Below are positions 59,893 to 64,000 of a DNA stretch of 64,000 nt, one piece after another (position 1 is the first letter of the stretch; each line of letters opens with the position of its first letter). Source of the stretch: G963556115 sp963675945 (GTDB lineage Bacteria; Planctomycetota; SZUA-567). A program made the translations under genes and the position numbers. Below the pieces are notes generated by a model. That model saw only the letters and a list, made by a program, of their open reading frames with translations, had not been told where the DNA came from and searched no databases. The DNA is taken from NCBI GenBank assembly GCA_963675945.1, contig OY780932.1:1736001-1800000 (forward strand). Direction: 5' to 3'.

Positions 59893-61682
59893 AACTCAAG
59901 CCTCGCTGGTATCAGCGCGAGGCCAAGGAGGCGATATATGATCATCTCCGGCAGGGGAGCGGGGATCCCTGCGCTGTGCTTCCGACCGGCGCAGGGAAGA
60001 CGATTTGCATCGCCGATATCTGTCGGGATGTAGTCAAATGGGGCGACCGAGTCTGCGTACTGGCACATGTAAAAGAGTTATTGATGCAGGCGGCGGAGAA
60101 GCTTGCATACTTTCTGCCTGCAGGAACGGTAGCTAGGCCTACAGTCGGGATTTACTCAGCCGGTTTGGAGCGGAAGGATACGTCAAACCCGTGCATCGTT
60201 GCCGGGATTAAGTCGGCGTATACCCATGCGAGTGATTTCTGTCTGTGCAGTAAACCTTTCAGTATAATCATCGTGGATGAGGCGCATCTTATACCGCCGA
60301 AAGACGCGGGAATGTATCGGCAGTTTTTGGGAGAGATGAAGAAGCTCAATCCGAAGTTGGTGATTATTGGACTTACGGCTACGCCGTACCGGCTCAGTAC
60401 AGGCTTGATCTATGGTGGCAAGGATGACATCTTCTCAGCCTGTTGTTATGAAGCGCCGATAAAGCAGCTTATACATGAGGGGTATCTCTGCCCGCTCAAA
60501 GCACGAGCCGGAAAGATTCATGCCAATATGACGGATGTGGAGATTAAGCGGGGTGAGTTTGTTACGGCGCAGATGGTGGAGGCCTTCGACGGAGTGATGC
60601 TTTCTGCAGTAGAGGAGATACTCCTGCTCTCGCAGTCTTGCAAATCTGTACTTACCTTTGCGCCTGATGTCAAATATGCGCAGCAGGTCTGCGAGCTTTA
60701 CCGTGTGGCTGGGGAGAGTGCGGAGTACATTACTGGCAAGACTCCGAAAAGAGAGCGCGAGAGGATATTGCTTGATTATAAGAATCAGGTATTTAAGCAT
60801 CTGGTAAACGTGCGGGTGCTCACGACCGGTTTTGATGCGCCAAATATTGATTGTGTTGCTCTGCTCTGTGCTACCGCTTCACCGGGGTTGTATTATCAGA
60901 TGATCGGACGGGGTTTGCGTATCCACCCGGATAAGAAATTCTGCTTGGTGCTTGATTACGGAGAGAACGTGGAGAGGCACGGCCCTATTGATATGATCAA
61001 GCCACCGATAAAGAAGGGAGAGTCCAAGGGTGAGGCGGTGACCAAGGTTTGTCCATACTGCCAACTGATACTCTTTGCCGGGTATGCGGTCTGCCCCGAC
61101 TGCGGGTATGAATTCAGCGCGGAGCAGATTGCGCATGCTGAGAGAGCCGGGAACAAAGAGGTAATCAGTGGTGAGGTGACGCTCTTTGAAGTAGAGGTGG
61201 CGTATGTCGATTATTATGTGCATTACAAGAGAGGTTTTGAGAATGATCACTGCGTACCCCCGACCATGCGGGTAGAATACAAGACCGCTGGGATTCCTGG
61301 TGAGACTTATAAAGAGTATCTTGGCTTTGAGCATGACAATTATGCTCTGGAGAAGGCGTGTGACTGGTGGTACTCGAGATGCAAGTATGTACCGGTACCA
61401 GAGACGGTGAAAGGTGCAGTCGAATTTGCTAAGGCTGGGGGGCTGCCCCGTACGACCAAGATTATGGTGCGCTATACAGCTGGAGAAAAGTTCCCCGAAG
61501 AGGTAATTGGCTGGGAGCATGAACCGCCGCTCAGTGAAGAGAGTGTAGAGGAGATCTATGCAGCACTGGATGCGCAGGGTATCACACTATCCCAGGAGGC
61601 AGGGGCGGAGGTAGCAGCTTCTGAGAATCCGGATTCGTGGTTTGGTGAGGTCGACACTGATGAGATGCTCTTTCAATTATAG
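59883..61682 (+). CDS. Phage SF2 DEAD/DEAH-box helicase
   Basis: A 599-residue helicase with ordered SF2 motifs: Walker A VLPTGAGKT, VDEAH (motif II), GLTATPYR (motif III), TGFDAPN and QMIGRGLRI (motifs V and VI). After the helicase core a zinc ribbon (VCPYCQLILFAGYAVCPDCG) and a C-terminal domain of about 190 residues follow. It resembles UvsW/RadD-like phage helicases acting on forked or branched DNA. Confidence 0.92.
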   Translation: MSVELKPRWYQREAKEAIYDHLRQGSGDPCAVLPTGAGKTICIADICRDVVKWGDRVCVLAHVKELLMQAAEKLAYFLPAGTVARPTVGIYSAGLERKDTSNPCIVAGIKSAYTHASDFCLCSKPFSIIIVDEAHLIPPKDAGMYRQFLGEMKKLNPKLVIIGLTATPYRLSTGLIYGGKDDIFSACCYEAPIKQLIHEGYLCPLKARAGKIHANMTDVEIKRGEFVTAQMVEAFDGVMLSAVEEILLLSQSCKSVLTFAPDVKYAQQVCELYRVAGESAEYITGKTPKRERERILLDYKNQVFKHLVNVRVLTTGFDAPNIDCVALLCATASPGLYYQMIGRGLRIHPDKKFCLVLDYGENVERHGPIDMIKPPIKKGESKGEAVTKVCPYCQLILFAGYAVCPDCGYEFSAEQIAHAERAGNKEVISGEVTLFEVEVAYVDYYVHYKRGFENDHCVPPTMRVEYKTAGIPGETYKEYLGFEHDNYALEKACDWWYSRCKYVPVPETVKGAVEFAKAGGLPRTTKIMVRYTAGEKFPEEVIGWEHEPPLSEESVEEIYAALDAQGITLSQEAGAEVAASENPDSWFGEVDTDEMLFQL

Positions 61683-61691
61683 ATACTGGGG

Positions 61692-63992
61692 ATGTGTGTG
61701 GGATATACAAAGATAGTGACTGAAGACGATGTATCCAGAGTTACCGGAGAGTTACAGCAATACATAGATGTACTCTGGTCTGATGCGGATTTGATAGAGC
61801 TCAGACCATTGCCGGTAAATTCCGGCGAGCGGGAGTGGTTACCGGCGTTAGAGCTGTTAGAGCCTGAATGTATTGGCAGGCTTATCCGTGAGAACAGATC
61901 CGGTGCAAATCTGTATACCGGGGTGCTGCCACGTACTGCACCCGGCAAGTCAAAGGATGAGACGATTCGGGGGGGGAGGGTAGTCTGGGCGGACTTTGAC
62001 CATACAATCCCGGAAGTAGCAATTGTACTCAGCAGCGAGAAAGGGTTTCCTGCTCCTTCGATGGCGGTAAATACCGGTAACGGAGTACATCTCTTCTGGA
62101 AGTTGAGCCGCTTTGAGACGAAAACGGTTATCTGTGATCTGGTAGCGAGAATGGCTGTCCTCTTCGGTTCTGATGCTAGTGTTAAAAATGCGGAGCGTAT
62201 CTTGAGGCTCCCCGGCTTTGTGAATCATAAGCGCCCTCTGACCTTCAGCAGTATTGTCTATGCCGAGCCGACACTGGTATACCAGGTATCAGAGCTTGAT
62301 TCATTGTTGCCGGAACTCTCGAAGGTGAAGCGCAAAGAGCGGAAGAGGGCGAAGAGGAGTAAGCCCTTTAAGCTAGAAACAAAGATTGTTGAGAGTGAAC
62401 GGCTGGAGATCAAGCGGGCGCGGAAGTATATCGATACTATTTCAGATGACGGTAGCGGCCGGAATAAGGCGGCGTTCAAAGCAGCGGCGGTGATGGTTAA
62501 TGATTTAGCACTTTCTGAGAGCGAGGCGTTACCACTCTTAGAGGCGTGGGATCTCAAGAAGAATAACCCGGCGATTCAGCATGATACCAAGTACAGGGCT
62601 GACGAGCTGGAAAGAATCGTTCGTAATGCGGCGAAGTATGCTAAGAAAGAGAGCGGAAATCTTGTCAATGTGCCGAAAGTTGAGGTGGTATTGCCGACAA
62701 GTTTCGGGGATGAGGCAGAAGCACAGAAGGGCGGTAGACCCAAATCTGCACGTAAAGCGATACAGGACTACCTTGATTGCGGTGGATTGATACAACAGGT
62801 GTGTGAGTATATTGATAGAGGCGCATACTGTGTACAACCTGAGTTGTCTCTTGGCGCGACCTTGGCTTTTCTCGGCGTAGTTTTTGGGAGGGTAGTGCGT
62901 GATAGCACCAACACCAGGACAAACTTATATATCATCGGTACGGCGCCGAGCGGCAGCGGAAAAGACCGGGCGCTTACAGCACTTACCGATATTGCAGACG
63001 CTGCGGAATTGCTTGATATTATAGGGCCATCCGGCTATCGTTCGGGCAGTGCTTTGATCAAGACTTTGTCTAAATCTCCGCGCTGCCTCTCGCTTATAGA
63101 TGAGGCCGGACTCTTCTTCCGCGGAGTTAATGTAGCCGGGAAAACGAGTAATCATGCAATAGAGATAATTAAAAATATGATGGAGTTATATAGTAAATCC
63201 GGCAGTGTGTATAAGGCGCCTGCAGCGGCTGGATACGAGACTAGACCAGTAATCAATCCTTGCCTTGGAATTTATGGGTGTACCGTTCCTGAGTCGTTAT
63301 ATGAGGGGTTGCCTAAAGAATCAATTACTAATGGTTTTTTAGCGCGGGTGTTGATTATAGATGGTAGGAGTATGCCGGTAGAACAGGAGCCTGATTGTGC
63401 GCCGGTTCCTGAGAGCTTGGTGCAGGAACTTGAGTACTGGCGTGATCTAGAAGCGAAACAGCGGGGAGGCGGAAACTTAAAGGAGTATGCTCCGCCAAAT
63501 CCTATGACTATACCGATAGCCGCCGGGGTGAAGGATTATTATATGGAGTGCCGAAGGAGTTGTAAAAAGAAGGGAGATGAAGTGGGGGAGCCGTGGAATA
63601 CTCTTTGGACACGCACCATCGAGATAGGCAAACGTCTGTCTTTGATTCATGCCTGTAGTATGAGTCGTGAGCCTGTGATTTCGCTGGCATCGGCGAAATG
63701 GGGTTGTGGCTTGTCTTCGATTTTAACTGAATTGATGATCGAAAGGTTGCAGGGGCATATAGCTGAGAATGAGATGGAGCGTAATCATCAACGTATACTT
63801 CAGATTATCAGTCGCGGGTATGGGGGTAAGCCTCTGACCAAAAGTCGGTTGATTCGTAAGACGCAGTTTGTCAATGCGAGAATTCGCGATGAAATAATCA
63901 ATACACTCAAGGAGTCAGAGCAGATTGAGGAGTTTGTGGGTGATGACTCAAAGCCGGGCGCTGCTACTATGTTTTATAGGGTGAAGGAATGA
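61692..63992 (+). CDS. Phage primase-helicase (archaeo-eukaryotic primase plus DUF3987-like ATPase)
   Basis: A 766-residue replication protein. Residues about 85-190 carry archaeo-eukaryotic primase marks: VWADFDHT (acidic pair), NTGNGVHLFWKLS and RILRLPGFVNHK. The middle is basic. From residue about 370 an ATPase domain has a Walker A-like GTAPSGSGKDRALTAL and Walker B SLIDEAGLFF, followed by a long DUF3987-type helicase region and a winged-helix end (KSRLIRKTQFVNARIRDEII). It would prime and unwind phage DNA. Its TGA overlaps the next ATG. Confidence 0.85.
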   Translation: MCVGYTKIVTEDDVSRVTGELQQYIDVLWSDADLIELRPLPVNSGEREWLPALELLEPECIGRLIRENRSGANLYTGVLPRTAPGKSKDETIRGGRVVWADFDHTIPEVAIVLSSEKGFPAPSMAVNTGNGVHLFWKLSRFETKTVICDLVARMAVLFGSDASVKNAERILRLPGFVNHKRPLTFSSIVYAEPTLVYQVSELDSLLPELSKVKRKERKRAKRSKPFKLETKIVESERLEIKRARKYIDTISDDGSGRNKAAFKAAAVMVNDLALSESEALPLLEAWDLKKNNPAIQHDTKYRADELERIVRNAAKYAKKESGNLVNVPKVEVVLPTSFGDEAEAQKGGRPKSARKAIQDYLDCGGLIQQVCEYIDRGAYCVQPELSLGATLAFLGVVFGRVVRDSTNTRTNLYIIGTAPSGSGKDRALTALTDIADAAELLDIIGPSGYRSGSALIKTLSKSPRCLSLIDEAGLFFRGVNVAGKTSNHAIEIIKNMMELYSKSGSVYKAPAAAGYETRPVINPCLGIYGCTVPESLYEGLPKESITNGFLARVLIIDGRSMPVEQEPDCAPVPESLVQELEYWRDLEAKQRGGGNLKEYAPPNPMTIPIAAGVKDYYMECRRSCKKKGDEVGEPWNTLWTRTIEIGKRLSLIHACSMSREPVISLASAKWGCGLSSILTELMIERLQGHIAENEMERNHQRILQIISRGYGGKPLTKSRLIRKTQFVNARIRDEIINTLKESEQIEEFVGDDSKPGAATMFYRVKE

Positions 63993-64000
63993 CTATATAT
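63989..64000 (+). CDS. Start of a further prophage gene (cut by window end)
   Basis: ATGA overlap with the primase-helicase stop; only the codons for MTIY are visible, so nothing can be said about the product. Confidence 0.4.

Overview
The window comes from an anaerobic, probably diderm (Gram-negative) bacterium. It encodes a nickel CO dehydrogenase cluster (cooS, cooF and a flavin oxidoreductase), an arginine deiminase remnant, exported and lipoprotein-type proteins, a Cache/CheW/CheA signalling locus and an HD-GYP c-di-GMP regulator. I cannot assign a genus from sequence alone. Core genes are mid-GC and read from strong ribosome binding sites. The 43.0-49.1 kb segment is strikingly AT-rich and looks acquired.

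Layout. 0-2 kb: two periplasmic sugar-binding proteins. 2-3 kb: a YeeE/YedE sulfur-transport pair. 3.2-6.4 kb: an osmoprotectant ABC operon behind a long leader that ends in an intrinsic terminator. 6.4-14 kb: small redox, membrane, lipoprotein, DUF89 and glycine-rich zinc-ribbon proteins, plus a TTG-started LexA/CI-like regulator. 14-18.4 kb: a pentapeptide-repeat potassium channel and a frameshifted Ntn-hydrolase. 18.4-22.2 kb: TSUP exporter, citramalate synthase and hexuloisomerase. 22.6-28.9 kb: chemosensory operon (hybrid CheA, CheW, double-Cache sensor). 30.5-32.5 kb: CDF metal exporter beside an exported His-tailed nuclease homologue. 33-37.2 kb: CO dehydrogenase operon with its own Rrf2 regulator. 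37.6-42.6 kb: HD-GYP sensor, GNAT acetyltransferase, and an arginine deiminase whose front end was replaced by an IS30 end.

43.5-48.9 kb: what was probably one gene, a calcineurin-like phosphoesterase joined to an Hsp90-like GHKL ATPase, now split by an IS3-family element. It is the best candidate here for an undescribed conflict or defence protein. It abuts a tRNA-Arg(CCU) 3' fragment at 49.14 kb, the left attachment site of a prophage that fills the rest of the window: integrase, CI-like repressor, operators and early promoter, a 620-nt structured leader with three mutually complementary segments (like the C4/P4 antisense-RNA immunity type), antirepressors, Gp157, Sak4-like ATPase, DUF669, RusA, SF2 helicase and primase-helicase. 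The prophage runs off the right edge; an intact tRNA-Arg(CCU) is expected at its far end.

The least explained structure outside the island is a family of 0.3-0.5 kb composite intergenic repeats built from nested palindromes, with at least six copies between 10.6 and 30 kb. Their terminal hairpins differ in sequence but stay paired. The clearest regulatory inference is that the Rrf2 protein controls cooS and itself: the same AATGATAT-N7-AT(A/G)TCATT palindrome overlaps the -10 box of both promoters.
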